From positions 3,126,001-3,190,000 of the forward strand of contig NW_024466413.1 in the NCBI RefSeq assembly GCF_017591425.1: a stretch of 64,000 nt of DNA, read 5' to 3'. The notes beneath the pieces were generated by a model. It saw nothing but the letters and a program-made list of their open reading frames with translations, was not told where the DNA came from and ran no database searches. Source of the stretch: Ochotona curzoniae (taxonomy: Eukaryota; Chordata; Mammalia; Lagomorpha; Ochotonidae). Positions within the stretch are counted from its first letter, which is position 1, and each line of letters starts with the position of its first letter. Position numbers and translations under genes: made by a program. Positions 10,871-23,255 of this stretch are shown here, one piece after another.

Positions 10871-12491
10871 TAACTAATATAAAGCCCAACCCCCAAATGT
10901 GAATACGTTTCTAGAGTAATGTGTAATTTGCAAAGGACACTGGCAACATCACAATCTCTTTGTGTTTTAAGTCTGAATATAAAGGTTTCCATTCATAGCT
11001 GGGAATCTGGTTACACATGACTGCTAGTTACAGAGAAAGAATAAGCACTGTGAATAGTGAAATCTTTCGTACTGATTACTAACTCTATAGTCCTGACTGT
11101 CCACCCATCCATAATCACCAAAGCAAAGCCAAAAGAGAAAGCTTAAGTTCTGCATACCTAAATAAAACCTTGCTCAAACCAGGCTCTCCAATGGGAAATG
11201 CAGGTGTCCCTGGAAGTGGTCCAAGCTACTGCTCCACAGTCAGCCCATGGTTCCTCTCCTTGGGATGTGTTTTTTAACTTTTTTCCTCTATCACCCTTAA
11301 ACATTCCTTCTCACACATCTGTATTTCTATCTCCCTGTCCTCATTTTATTCTCATTCTCATCTATAAAACGGGAATCATAATCAAGATAATCACTGACTT
11401 TGTAAGTTCTCTGTAACTCAGAGCCTCATTTCTTAGAGACAGCTCAGATGAATCAGATGTATGTTCTCAGATGTGGAATGGGATGGATGCAGGCATAGAG
11501 AGGAGCAGAAGTCAACAGCTTATCTGGGTCATGCTTCCCTTTTGGCCCCTGTGTAGTCTTCCTTCTTGAGAAAAATCACATCTGTAATATCATTGAACAT
11601 GAGCTTTCTGTGCCCTCACAGGGCACAAGCTTCATCCTTCAGCCCATCCCCCACTCTCCTGCTTCTCTGCCCTGCTCTTCCATGGGGAAACAAGTCCTGG
11701 TCCCACCTGAGCGCTTCCCTGTAAGATGTGCCACTGGGCTGTGTTTCATCAAACACAATCACCCAAGCAGAGTAACAGAGCGCTGCACTATTAAGGAAAT
11801 GTTCCTGTGGCAAATGTGTCAGGCAATTCATTACCAAGAGGGAGGCACAATGGCTGGATAAGCTGCCTCATACATATGACCTGTATTGCAATCTCTCCAG
11901 GTACTGGAAACATCTACTCTTCCTATTAGATAAAGAAAATACAAACTGAAGTGGATTTTCTCAGCGGCAACTAATCGCATGCAGAAAAATGGCTGTGTAT
12001 TTACACATATGTTATCTATATGACCAGATGATTATGACACAGATGTCTGTTAAAATAAAGCAGAATAGCAAAAACCAGTCTTCAGATATGAGAAATTAAT
12101 CTCATTTGTACCTGGCAATAGCCTCATGAACTTAATGTCATTTCATGACATTGGTAGATTATAACAATGAGACAAATTTTGTGAAAATTTGTGAAGGCTA
12201 ACAAGATATTAAATAACACACACACACAAACAAACTTTTCAAAGTGTCCGACATGTCAGTTTTGTTTTGTTTTTCACTATATCAAGTTTTGTCCCTAGAG
12301 GCTAAGTTGTAAGGATGAAAGCATCCAGCTATATTTGAGAGAAAGTGAGTTAGATATTACTTAATCTAGCTTCACAGCCATAAGCCTCATGTTAAGTTTG
12401 AAGAGCCTAAAATACATAGAGAAACCACTGATACACTTAAGATCTTGGTCGATGGCATGGCCTGGAATTGAACTCACAGAATGTAGCACCT
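10871..12491. other. Mostly unclassified; possible MIR near 11,330-11,415
   Basis: TCATTTTATTCTCATTCTCA, CTATAAAACGGGAATCATAA and the following GACTTTGTAAGTTCTCTGTAA resemble a MIR in plus orientation, but weakly. The overlapping 11,610-11,861 and 11,616-11,837 frames have no recognisable content. Confidence 0.4.
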
Positions 12492-12505
12492 AAAATGCTC
12501 TGCTG
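12492..12505. repeat. Left target-site duplication of CSINE
   Basis: AAAATGCTCTGCTG occurs here and, identically, at 12,828-12,841 on the other side of the SINE. Confidence 0.93.
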
Positions 12506-12827
12506 GGGCCTGGCATGGTGGCGCAGTGGTTAAGGTCCTCACCTTGCATGCCCGGGATCCCATATGGGCGCCGGTTCTATCCCCGCAGCCCTGCTTCCCA
12601 TCCAGCTCCCTGCCTGTGGCCCGGGAAAGCAGTTGAGGACAGCCCAAAGCTTTGGGACCCTGCACCTGCGTGGGAGACCCAGAAGAGGCTCCTGGCTTTG
12701 GCATAGCACCGGCCCGTTGCGCTCACTTGGGGAGTGAATCATCAGACGGAAGATCTTCCTCTCTGTCTCTCCTTTCTGTATATCCGCCTTTCCAATAAAA
12801 AAATAATAATAAAAATAAATCTTTAAA
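12506..12827 (+). mobile_element. Full-length young lagomorph CSINE
   Basis: The head TGGCGCAGTGGTTAAGG (A box), GGTTCTATCCC (B box), CCATATGGGC core and the polypyrimidine/AATAAA tail are all present. It has a perfect 14-bp target-site duplication, and the first bases of the duplication overlap the A-tail as expected for L1-driven insertion. One small deletion is visible in the TGGCTTTGGCATAGCACCGG part relative to the other young copies. Confidence 0.95.
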
Positions 12828-12841
12828 AAAATGCTCTGCTG

Positions 12842-13274
12842 CTCAGAGAGCAATTTCAGCACCACAGCTGTTTTCTAAGGGCTGAGTCCCTGGCAGGAAC
12901 TAAAGGAAGTCATCTTGTCAAAAGCCAAGTTCCCTCCATGGTAGCAGCCATCACACAGTAGCTGCTGACTGAGTGGCAGCAAGTCCTCAAGGGCATCACA
13001 GAACAGCCTCTCCCCTCGCTACCTCCCACTCCACTCCAGAAATTATTCTTGAGAGTCTTTCTCAATAGACTTCCTGCATCCAAATTGGTCTCAAGAGTCT
13101 TTTAACAGTGAGTTTAATATAAAACAGTTCTTGTCTGGAGTGGCACTAGGAAACAGATTCTAAAATGGGATTTGGAGCGTATCATTCACTAGCTGGTTGG
13201 CAATGAATGCACCATCACCGGTGGTAGGCAGAGTGTACTTCTGCTCATCTGTACCCCTGCAATTGTTAGGACTC
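12842..13274. other. Unclassified sequence
   Basis: No gene or repeat recognised. Confidence 0.4.
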
Positions 13275-13465
13275 CTTTCTTTTATTAAAAACACTATAAA
13301 CAGAGAATGTATTTTATGTATTTCATAGATATAATTCTAAGAAGATGACCATACTCCCTCCCCTCATTCATACCCCCTTCTTCCTTCCTTCCTTTTTTAA
13401 TCTTTGCCAAGCACATAATCTCAAGTTGCTGTGTTCTATAGTGCAGTTGGTTTGTTGGGTGATTG
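13275..13465 (-). mobile_element. Old L1 3' UTR fragment
   Basis: The left T-rich edge, GTATTTTATGTATTTCATAG, AATTCTAAGAAGATGACCAT and a C/T-rich stretch match the signature at 2,030 and 28,885. This is the antisense of an old L1 3' end. The right limit is uncertain because the divergence is high. Confidence 0.6.
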
Positions 13466-14935
13466 TGAAAGTGAGTGAACTGGCTGATACAATTGCTCAG
13501 ATATTTAAGAGTACCTGGAGATCATAGAAATCCCAAGAATATAGGGAACTGATAGCTGTGGCCGAGGGGTATTTCCTGCTGGAAGAGAACAAGTTAATGG
13601 CATGTTGAGGATGACCAATCACCTTTTGTTAAACTGGGGAATCTAAAGGACTATCTTGACAACATATATGATGTTTTCACAACTTTAAGACAAGAACTTA
13701 ACAAGGGTATGGGAGCTCCACGAAAGGTTGAAGTCTCAAAACCAGAAAGTCTGTTATGCCAAAGTCAGGTCCCAGCTGGGAAGGGAATGGGACTCTGATA
13801 CTCGAGACTGTAGTCTCAGTTAATGTTCTTAAAAGTCTTGAATTTCTAGATTCTGTTGACCTCTCAGGGCCTGCCATGATTTGTTATTCAATGAAGTGGA
13901 GAGTCCTCTGATGAACAGGAATCTAAATCCATTCAAGGTCTACCCCACAGTCAGCATGCTAACAACATCATCTGGCTAGAGAAGAGCTAGAGTGTTGAGA
14001 AAGGAAAGATAGTATATATTGCCGGACTGTCAAGGCCACATATGTATGCATTTGGGACTTGATTCTGAAGATGTCTGATCAAGGTGGGGGAGCAGGACAA
14101 CCATAAAGTTGAATAAGAAAGTTCATGCACATGTTAAATATTCTAAAACAAATTATCAACAACCTGGCAAGAAAATAACAGTAACACACCAAGACAACTT
14201 ATTTAAATGGGGGAAATGACCTTCTAACCCAACCCCTACACAGAGAATTTTGCTTATAGTTGTTGTCTATGTACCCACAAATCCAAGGCCCTTTTTGCTT
14301 TTTGTTAAACTTCATATTTGGTAAAATATGAAGCCTTTTACTACATGTAAATCTAAAATGTGATATTTGAAAAGACCAAAGAAATAAAAAAGATCAAAAG
14401 AGAAGAAAGAAGGGTGGGAAAAAGAAACAAATTCTTAAAATTCTATCAACAAATCACATCAAATCTTTTTAAAAGTAATTAGAAGTTAAAACTAAAATAA
14501 AACCTCAAGTGCAAATGTCACGCTAACTTCTCCTTCAATGTCTTACACTTTCACTCTAATTTATATGTAACTTCAACTATAAAATTCAAATTCCATTTTA
14601 ATCTATTTCAGAAGAGAAAAAAATCTTAATATTTCAACCTAGTAAAATTTCTTACTCTAATTTGTACATGAAAAAACTGAAATCAAAAATAAAAATGAGG
14701 TAATAAAGGTTGAAACTAAATGTAATACTAATGGAAGAATTACTGTGGCAGTTTGAACCTGAAGGGGATCAAAAGATACAATGGAGTGCAACAACCAGAA
14801 TTTACATACCACCTTGCACAACACATTCACTAGCAAACTCTTGTTCTGCCTTCCAGTGGAAGATACAGCACTGACCAAAATGAAAAATACTGATGAGGAT
14901 AAGGCATATGGCAAATGGAAGTTTCTCCACTTCTG
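13466..14935. other. Unclassified sequence
   Basis: No exon or clear repeat. Positions about 14,340-14,700 are A-rich. The left part could be a continuation of the degraded L1, but no diagnostic motif was seen. Confidence 0.35.
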
Positions 14936-15146
14936 ATCCAGTTCCTTGCTAATGGCTCAGAAATGCAACAGAAAGTAGACCCAGGACTTTGGCCCCTCTA
15001 CCCACAGCATAGACCCATATGAAACTCCTGGCTCCTGGCTTTGGCTCAGCCCAAGCCACTGTGGCCATGTGAGGAGCCAGTCAATGGTGGGAGACCCTCC
15101 TGTCTCCTCCTCTCTATAAATCTGCCTTTCAAATAAGCACACTTTT
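14936..15146 (+). mobile_element. Old CSINE, 5' truncated
   Basis: GATCCAGTTCCTTGCTAATG, CTCCTGGCTCCTGGCTTTGG and a CTCTATAAATCTGCCTTTCA tail follow the CSINE order. The promoter head is missing and divergence is high. Its A-rich end touches the poly-T end of the neighbouring minus-strand L1, giving a tail-to-tail arrangement. Confidence 0.75.
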
Positions 15147-15149
15147 GCA

Positions 15150-16957
15150 CAGTATTTATATATTTTATTCCATTTCTTCTCCTTCCCCCTTCTCCTTCTC
15201 CTTCTTCTTCTTCTATTTTATTTTTAATTTTATGATACAATTCCATAGGTTCAGGGATTTCCCTGACTCCCCAGATTCCCTCCCTCCCCACTAATTTCTC
15301 CCATATTATTACAATAGTATAGTCCTTCAAAAGCGATCATAAGCCCATCTTTCTGCTACTAAAGTGTATCCTGGTGTTGCAGGTATAAACAATGGCAGAC
15401 AATCCAGGAACCTGTTGTTCAAGATATATCAAACATTTTCATTGGGAGTCCATCATTGATCTGTAAGTAGAAATGCATACTGCATTATATCTTCATGTCT
15501 GGATATGATATTCTCTATTACACAGTTACTATGCATTCCCCTTAATGAAAAGCCATAAAATAAGAACAAAGTTTTTAAAAAGTAACAAAATCATGGAGTT
15601 AAGTAACATGCTATAGATTAACCAATATGTCACTGAAGAAATGGAAAACACAAATGCTTCTTGGAGAAAATGATGCTACTGCATGACCTATGAATCAGTG
15701 ATGAATTTAATAAGAAGAAAGCAACTTTCTTTGAAGAAATGAAAATTAAAAGAAAAGCATCAAAACCCATGAGTTACAGCAAAAACAGTATTGAAAGGGA
15801 TATGGATGTTATAATTTGTATGATGGTTGCTTTATCAGAGAGGACATAAGATATTTGGCCTTTTGGGATTGACTTGTTTCACTGAGCATAATGATCTTTA
15901 GTGGGACCTTTGATTACAAAAGGTAGAATTTCATTCTTTTTATTGGCTGACTAGCATTCCATGGAGTAGATGTACCACAGTTTCTTTATCCATTCCTCTT
16001 TTGACAGTCATCTTGGTTGTTTCCATGTCTTTGCTATTATAGATTGTGCTGCTATAAATATAGGAGTTCAGATCCCTTTCTCATAGGCAGATTTCATTTC
16101 CTTTGGATATATTCCCAGAATTGAGAGAGCTGGGTCATACAACAGATCAATTTTCAGTCTCTTAGCACTCTCCACGATGATTTCCATAGTGGTTGTGCTA
16201 GCCTACATGCCCACAAACAGTGAAAGAGAGAACCTTTCTTCCCACATCCACACCAATAGGTGTTGTTAGTAGAGTTCTGAATATAGGCCAACTCACTGAA
16301 GTTAGGTGGAATCTCAATGTGGTTTTCATTTGTATCTCCTGGATGGCAAGGGAGCCTGCACATCTTTTCATATGTCTATTAACAATCTCAATTTGTTCTT
16401 TTGAAAAATGTGCATTCCCTTTGCCCATTTCTTCACAGGGTTGTTTGTTTTGCTGACACTGAGTTTCTGAAGTTCTTTGTAAATCCTGGATATTAGTCCC
16501 CTATCGGTTGTGTAGTGTGCAAAGATTTTCTCCCATTTCATTGGTTACCTCTTCATTTTGTTGACAGTTTCCTTTGCTGTACAGAAGCATTTTAGTTTGA
16601 TGTATTCCCATTTGTTTATTTTGGCTTTGATTGTGCTTTTGGCAACTTTTCTAAGAAGTCTGTAACAATGCCTATATCTTCGAAAGTGCTTCCAATACTG
16701 TCCTCTGACAGTTTCATGGTTTCTTGGTGCAGATTTAGGTCCTTGATCCATTCAGAGCTGATTTTTACATAAGGTGACAGGTGGGCGCTTCTACAACTGC
16801 TATTCTATTGTCCCAACAGTATTTGTTGAAGAGACTATGCTTTTTCTCAAGATTTTCAGTTTTCTTGTCAAAGATTACTTGGTCGTACATGCGTGGGCTC
16901 CATTCTGGTGTTTTTATTCTGTTCCACTAATATTCTTTGCTGGTTCTGTACCAGTAA
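15150..16957 (-). mobile_element. 5'-truncated L1 with ORF2 C-terminus and 3' UTR
   Basis: Read on the minus strand, this is an L1 cut off within the later part of ORF2. The ORF2 C-terminal segment is recognisable in three broken frames. One (about 16,545-16,751) has the [15 protein letters not shown] motif. Another (about 16,154-16,363) has CGCGKKGSLFHCLWAC and QPLWKSSWRVL, the C-terminal cysteine-rich region of L1 ORF2. The rest is frame-shifted. The plus-strand antisense phrase TAGCATTCCATGGAGTAGAT is diagnostic. The 3' UTR occupies about 15,200-15,850 and the poly-A end is on the left. Endonuclease and reverse transcriptase domains are absent, so it is dead. No clear target duplication was found. 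Confidence 0.93.
15880..16957 (-). pseudogene. L1 ORF2 C-terminal remnant
   Basis: This is the ORF2p tail only, after the reverse transcriptase, including the cysteine-rich domain. It is interrupted by several frameshifts and stops. ORF2p normally supplies endonuclease and reverse transcriptase for retrotransposition; neither domain is encoded here. The open frames at 16,154-16,428 overlap in different frames, which shows an indel between the two halves of the motif run. Confidence 0.85.
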
Positions 16958-17440
16958 AAGAAATAATTGGATCTTTTCCCAAAAAGGAATGTACTTATGA
17001 GAGGGCTACCAGCATCCCTGTTGATTGGCTGCCATCTATAACCTAGCACTGACTGAAGGAGACAGCATTCCAAAATGGTTAATATTGGGTATGCAAGTGA
17101 CAGGGTTTGGAAAGAATTGATGTCAAATGGAGACACAAGATGATTAGGAAGTAAGAATAGCACCGCTTTTGTTAAAATAAACAATGCCAGTACGACACTG
17201 AGAAGATCCCCACTTGAAGAGAGCTACAAAGATGATTAAAGAGTAAGATTGCCCAATAAATATATGGAATCGAATTCTGGATACACTACGAGCAACTTCA
17301 AAAGAATTCCTCTAGGCCTCCACGTAAAAGCCCAGCTTGCTCTTCTTCTTGGATCTAGGCATGTGAGATTTACAGCAGAGAGTCAGCTCAGTCCCCTAAG
17401 ATCTCCTGCCTATGAGGCTGTGAGATAAACGGATGTTGCC
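16958..17440. other. Unclassified sequence
   Basis: Right flank of the L1. No exon or repeat recognised. Confidence 0.4.
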
Positions 17441-17800
17441 AGGGCCAGCACTGTGGTCTACCAGGTAAAGCTACTGCCTAGGAAACCAACCTTCCATACA
17501 GTCACTCGCCATGTCCCAGCTTCTCCACTTCTAACTAGGCTTCCTGCTAATAACATGGAGAAGTCAACTGAAGATGGTCCAAATGTTTTGACCCCTGCCA
17601 CCTTCACTGGAGTGTCTGGAAGAAGCTCCTGGCTCCTTGGCTTCACTCTGGCAAAGCCCTGGTCAGTGCAGCCATCTAAGATCTGAATTGCCAGATAAAA
17701 GATCTCTCTCAATCTCTCTCTCTCTCCCTCTCTCTCTCTCTATATATATATGTGTGTGTATGTGTGTAACTCTGTCTTTAGTTGAATAAACAGATATTCT
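17441..17800 (+). mobile_element. Old CSINE with expanded tail
   Basis: The head GGGCCAGCACTGTGGTCTAC is followed by CTTCTCCACTTCTAACTAGG, AACATGGAGAAGTCAACTGA and a pyrimidine tail, in CSINE order. It is diverged. The tail has grown into a compound microsatellite and ends GTTGAATAAACAGATATTC. Confidence 0.8.
17703..17768. repeat. Compound (TC)n(TA)n(TG)n microsatellite
   Basis: CT-rich run, then TATATATATA, then TGTGTGTGTATGTGTGT, lying within the tail of the old CSINE. Confidence 0.9.
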
Positions 17801-19029
17801 TAAAACATGTGAATTAGATCACTAGGTGTGAGATAATCTGGCCTGTGGTCAAATAAATCTAATGCAACTAAAGCATTGGTATATGTCCATTGTGTATGTA
17901 TATGTATTCTTCTGGTGACAGGCACTGTCATTCTAAAGAGTCCAGTTCTCACAGGAAAAACACCTGAATGAAGAATAAAGCAAGACACCCAATTAATTTT
18001 AAGCTAAAAATGCAGCCCCAATAATTTTGAGTGTCATATTGCTAAGCCCACCAGACAAGAATGAGTAACGTCTTTTACCAGAGTAATCAGTCCTGATCAC
18101 CCAGAAGACACTGGCTTTGTCAAACAAGGGAAACTATGTTTAGCTCCTAAGTGATCCACTGCAATGCTTCTTGGCATTCATCCTGTCAAACTCTGCAAGT
18201 AAATGTCCAGGGATAACATCCACATTTTCCAAAAACCATGGTAACATAAGAAATCTTGGAAGAGGATCTTACAGCCATTTAAGCATCGTGGACAAACAGA
18301 TGTGCTAACTGAAGGTCAAGGAATCTAGCATCATCAACAGTATGGCAGGTAATGAATATCAGGGCAGGGTAGGTACAGTTAGGGCAGGGACTATGCTGTT
18401 TCTCACTGATCATCCTTTTAATTTTCCCAAGTCAGAGAGACCAACAGAATCGTACAAGGAGATGTTCCCAGATAAGCTGAATATGCTACTAAAAGCAAAC
18501 AAATCAGTCTACATAAGATGGACTTTTGAGGATACTATGGAGCAATTTTCAAATCTCATGGACCCAGCCCTCCCACTAAGATGAAAACATTCATTTTGCA
18601 AGCTGCAGGAAGCATTCTCTCTCTGTGTTATAGCTGAGTGTCTCTTCAAGCATCATTATCATCCAAAAAGAGCTGTCTCATCTTTGCCAAGGAGGTAACT
18701 CATTACCAAAATCCGGTCCCTTATATTTGGGACATCTCTAAGAGTAGTCTTACTTCCAAAATTTTTAAAGAAATCACCTGTTGCAAGTACTTCACAAATC
18801 CACCTTAATTCTGCTTTCCTTGGTTCTTTAAATAGGCTGTTCATAAAAGCATTTTTCCCATCATCCTACCTCATACAAAGTTCATTTTAGTTGTAAACCC
18901 AACCTACAATATTATGTGTTTTAATGAAAGAATCCATGAATTAGGTTTGAATTCATTCCAAACTGGATAACCTTGGGGGAATTACTGATCTTGTCCCTCC
19001 TCCCCCCACCCTAGAAAAGGGTTGAGACA
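17801..19029. other. Unclassified sequence
   Basis: No splice-bounded exon or repeat recognised. The 80-codon frame at 18,342-18,584 has no known domain and no acceptor/donor pair that I can support. Confidence 0.4.
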
Positions 19030-19435
19030 ATCATTTTCATTGTTATTGTTGTTGTTGTTTACTTTGCTACAGTATTGTAGGTATAGGGATTGCTCCCTCC
19101 CTCACCCTTTCATCACTCCCCATTTTTCTTCTACTGTCATTTCCCCCCAATATTTTCACAGTAACAGTTCTGCTACTTAAGCATATCATGGCACTGCAGA
19201 GATAGGTAAATGTAGACAATCTCTTATCACACTATCAATGTGAGCTAACTGTGATCCTTTCAAGTGTGTAAACTTACTTTCGGCTACGTCTGTTGGCACT
19301 AGTCATTGTTGTCCAGGATTGAAAGGCAGATTCCCTAGCAGTATGCCAATAAATGGACTGTCCCTATTGCACAATGTCCAGGACTACAAGTTGCCAAATC
19401 TGGAGTTCTCCCATAATTTTAAAATGCAGAACTCT
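19030..19435 (-). mobile_element. L1 3' UTR fragment
   Basis: Starts with TTGTTATTGTTGTTGTTGTT, then TTTGCTACAGTATTGTAGGT and a C-rich TCCCTCCCTCACCC block. This parallels the 3' UTR of the young L1 at 54,590 but is much more diverged. Poly-T on the left gives minus orientation. No ORF2 remains. Confidence 0.6.
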
Positions 19436-21619
19436 TAATCTATGTCTAGACTGAATTCAAAAATCCAAAACATTGCAAACCCTAGAGCTTTTTTGAGCTT
19501 TGTATCAGCAGGCAAAAAGTCTCAGATCTGGGATTTGGGATTAGAGATTCTCAACATGCTCGGATCCTATGAAACATTCTCACAGCATGAATGATGAAAC
19601 AGAAAGGAGATGCAAGCTCAAAGTCCCACAATTGCATCCCAAAGAAAACAGGAACTGGAAGGTGAAGCATTCGTGAGACATCATACTTGGAGATTCACCG
19701 GTTTAACTTCGTATAAAAAGGATTTCACATCTTCCAGCTGCTGCAGACAAATTTAAACCATCTTAGCTCAAATTATTTTGTTGTATCTTTGTAAAAAGTG
19801 ACTTTGCCATTTTTCGAAAGACTATAGATAGACTCGAAGGAAGTCATGCTTGGGAACATGATGCTGTGAGGTTGAACTGCCCTGAGCCAATGCTTCCCAC
19901 ACGCTAACACATGTCTCATGCAGTTCTTCCCCAAGGATTCCAGGCACCCTACTCTTCACTGAATTTCTCCCCTCACCACCTACTGTAAAATATTTATAGA
20001 CACAACAATTTGTTTCAACACTGCAATAATTAAAGAGCAATCACTGAGGAAAAGCAAACAAATTAAATACAAATGTACGTGGGATGTGGCACATTAGGAG
20101 GCTGTTTCTAGTTGGCAGACAAGAACTATTTTTTTTAAGTTTCAAGAATGTGTGTCCCTTGATTCTTTCACTCCCTATATTACCAAGGATTTTCAACGAT
20201 GGCTAAATAGAGCCTCCAGAAAGAAATACCTTGGATGGATGGAAACCATCAAATGACTCCACCAAGTTGAGACAAGTACAGGTGAAAAATTACTGCTGGA
20301 CTCTGAAAAGGTCACATTAAAACCAGAAGGTCCTTTAGTGCAATAGAAAGATCCAAAAAGCTGGAGATAGTATGATGAATAACATATTTCCAGATTCCAG
20401 AGTCAAGAAGACACTGAGTTTGAAACCTCACATTATAACCTCAATTGTTTTTTCTTTTCTTTATTCACTATTTGCTTCATGTAAATTCTTAACCATGAAG
20501 ATTTCCTGACAAATGCTGATAAACAAGATTCTAAGCCCTGATTTATAAACTGTATGTGCTCCACGGTGTGACAGAAGACCCACCAAATGAATCACTATTT
20601 GTTAGTAATAGTTTTTTCTGTTTATGTTGACTTCAACCCATTGGATATGTGTTTAATTATCTTTAAAACACACACAAAAAAATGAAAAACAAAAAAGAAA
20701 GACCTGCTACAGGAGAAAAGAAAAAGAAAGAATGATAAGTAGCCCCTTACTTTATGACATTTGAACCTTGGAGAGTTGAATGAGTTTGAAATTAATGAAG
20801 AAAAAAGAGTATTAAGGGAAAGTTATTATCCAGTTATAAGTATCCAGAAACCAATTGTAGATTTAGCATTCACCCCTGTTAGAAACTATATCACTAACTT
20901 TTAGGTGACAAAGTTTGGAATCACAGGATGACAAGGAATTGGGACACTTGAGACAGCTCTCCCTTGACAAATGTGTATTTCTAAGAAGAAACTTTCTCAA
21001 TGCCAAGTTCGTGCTTTCTCTTTCTCTGTATCTCTCCAATAGCACAATCAGTAATATTAGCAAGGGCAGGAGACACTCTAGCTATTCAGACTAAGTATAA
21101 TTATTATAAGCATGCAATGGAGTGATAGCCTTATTTTATGTTAATAAATCAGTGAAGAAACTGCCTACAGATTTTCAGCAGAGCATCTAAAACATGTAAC
21201 TATGTTGAGTGGTTTATATTTTCTATTTCCTCTCCATTATCATTCTCCATGCTGTCAGAAACTGCAGAACTCAACATGGGAAAACTCTACTTTCATCAGC
21301 TTACTCAGACACTAACAGAGAGTAATCCCTTCATAATAGTAATTTAAGTATTAATAAAATTTTCAAGTACATATAATAATAGCCATTGATAGCTAATAAT
21401 AAAGGTAAATAACTTCACACTAGACTTTGGAATAAGAAATTTTATGTCATTTTGAACATTATAATAAATCCATTTGAGATAAATAAAAAATATTAACCAG
21501 TCTGCTCTACAAATAAAAATGTTATGCCAAAGAATGATACACAAATTCCCACAACTCATAAATGATGGAGCAGACAGATAATTTGTTGAAAACATGTTTC
21601 TGGGAGCACACATTTGGCA
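19436..21619. other. Unclassified sequence
   Basis: About 2.2 kb with no identifiable gene or repeat. Open frames are short and without splice context. Confidence 0.4.
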
Positions 21620-21855
21620 TGGTGTTTGAGGTATCCCTTGGGATTCCCATATCCCAAACTCAAGTTCAGGGCTTTGTTTCCAACTCTGTTTCTGCTTCCA
21701 AATTTCTGTGAATTAGCATGTGGTAGATGATGTGATAGGGGATGTGCCACCTGTGTGAGAGACCCAGAATGAGCTCCCTACTCCTTGTTTCAAAGCCTGG
21801 CAGAACCTTGGCCACTGTAGACACCTAGGGAGTAAACCAGAGGGTGACCCTCTGA
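21620..21855 (+). mobile_element. Old CSINE fragment
   Basis: CACCTGTGTGAGAGACCCAG, AGCTCCCTACTCCTTGTTTC and AGACACCTAGGGAGTAAACC match the middle and later part of the CSINE. The left half is poorly preserved and the tail is missing. Confidence 0.6.
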
Positions 21856-22535
21856 CAGCTACAGTGGCCTTCTGACGAGCTCATGGGCACAGAAAATCAT
21901 GAGGCAGCATTCCACCCCTCCAGCTTGGACTAGCCCTTTAGAAAAGGCAGGTTTATATCATGTGTTCTTCTGCCCCTGCATTAACAACTCTCTTCCTTTG
22001 TCCTCTCCTGCCTTAGAGAAAGGGGCTCAGTAAGGTGCAGTTGGCTCAGAGACATGTAGCCCTTCATATTCTGCACTCAGCCATTAGAAACTGCTTCCTT
22101 GGAGGCTGTCACTCCTGTGTCCTAAGGCTGTCACTCCTGTGTCCAGAGCCCTCCCAGCCCTCCCAGGCACTGGGAACTGCTGCCCAAGCTCCCTTCCAGA
22201 TAGCCTTTCCAGCTCTGAATTGTGGGAGGCTGCTCTGCATTGGTACTCCCCATCTGTTTCTCAGCTACTCGCCTTGGTTCTTGCTCCATTAGCTTGGTGG
22301 TTAATATTTGGTAGGCATCCATTTGAGATCTCCTTTTTGATTATATGTGGGCTCTGCAGCCTTCCTACATATGTGCAAGAGTGCTTCTAGTTCACAGAAA
22401 AGTGGGATTAAAAGATGACTGTGCATTGCTACAAAATGATTCTGAAATCCATGCATAGATTTTTTTTCATTATATACATTTTCCACAAAATTTTAAGAAC
22501 CCTTGTAATTGACCTGGTACCATTTAAACATGCAT
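21856..22535. other. Unclassified sequence with a small tandem duplication
   Basis: No gene recognised. It contains the 22-bp tandem duplication described separately. Confidence 0.4.
22103..22146. repeat. Two-copy 22-bp tandem duplication
   Basis: AGGCTGTCACTCCTGTGTCC occurs twice in direct tandem (22,103-22,122 and 22,125-22,144). The units differ only at their last two bases, so the duplication looks recent. Confidence 0.95.
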
Positions 22536-22539
22536 ACCT

Positions 22540-23255
22540 CTTTTTAATGATTTTTTATTGTTTTTTTAAAAGATTTATTTATTTTTATTACAAAGTCAGA
22601 TATACAGAAAGGAGGAGAGACAGAGAGAAAGATCTTCTGTCCGATGATCCACTCCCCAAGTAACCGCAATGGCCAGTGCTGCACGATCTGAAGCCAGGAG
22701 CCAGGAACTTCCTAAAGGTCTCCCACATGGGTGCAAGGTCCCAAGGCTTTGGGCCGTCCTTGACTGCCTTCCCAGGCCACAAGCAGGGAGCTAGATGGGA
22801 AGTGGAACTACCGGGATTAGAACCAGTGCCCATATGGGATCCCGGCACGTACAAGGTGAGGACTTTAGCCACTAGACTACTCAGCCAGGCCCAATTTTTA
22901 TTGTTTTTAGATATAATTTAGTTGGCAGTGGGCTCCTCCCTTCCCAAATTCCCTCCCCTCCCCTCTGTTCTCCTCTCTAGAATCATAATGTGTGTCCATT
23001 GTGAATTTTCCCAAGCCTATCATACTTCCACTGGAGTATCTCCCAGCCATGTAGAAGGTTAACCATTGTTAAAAAAGCAAAAATCAAACTTCAAGTGGGT
23101 TGCACTCATGAAACAAGCCAATGACTGCCCATTCAGATTCAGCCCCACCTCTGCCACTCACTCACTTGCTGGGCTCTTTACTCGGAGTTCCCTAACCAGC
23201 TGTCCCATCACCTGGGAGTAGGTTGATTCTTCCAATCAGGAACCCAAGTGACCTC
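22540..23255 (-). mobile_element. L1 3' UTR split by a SINE
   Basis: Poly-T start near 22,540-22,566, continuing after the SINE at about 22,904 as TTTAGATATAATTTAGTTGG and a C-rich CTCCCTCCCC-like block. This is the antisense 3' UTR of an L1. The CSINE at 22,567-22,894 landed inside the poly-T/poly-A tail. The right boundary is approximate. Confidence 0.6.
22567..22894 (-). mobile_element. Full-length CSINE, reverse orientation
   Basis: Reading the plus strand: AAAGATTTATTTATTTTTAT tail, GATGATCCACTCCCCAAGTA, CCCATATGGGATCCCGGCAC core, and the head ending in AGCCAGGCCC. It is flanked by TTTTTATTGTTTTT at 22,553-22,566 and 22,895-22,908, a perfect 14-bp target-site duplication. One of the few reverse-oriented young copies in the window. 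Confidence 0.93.
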
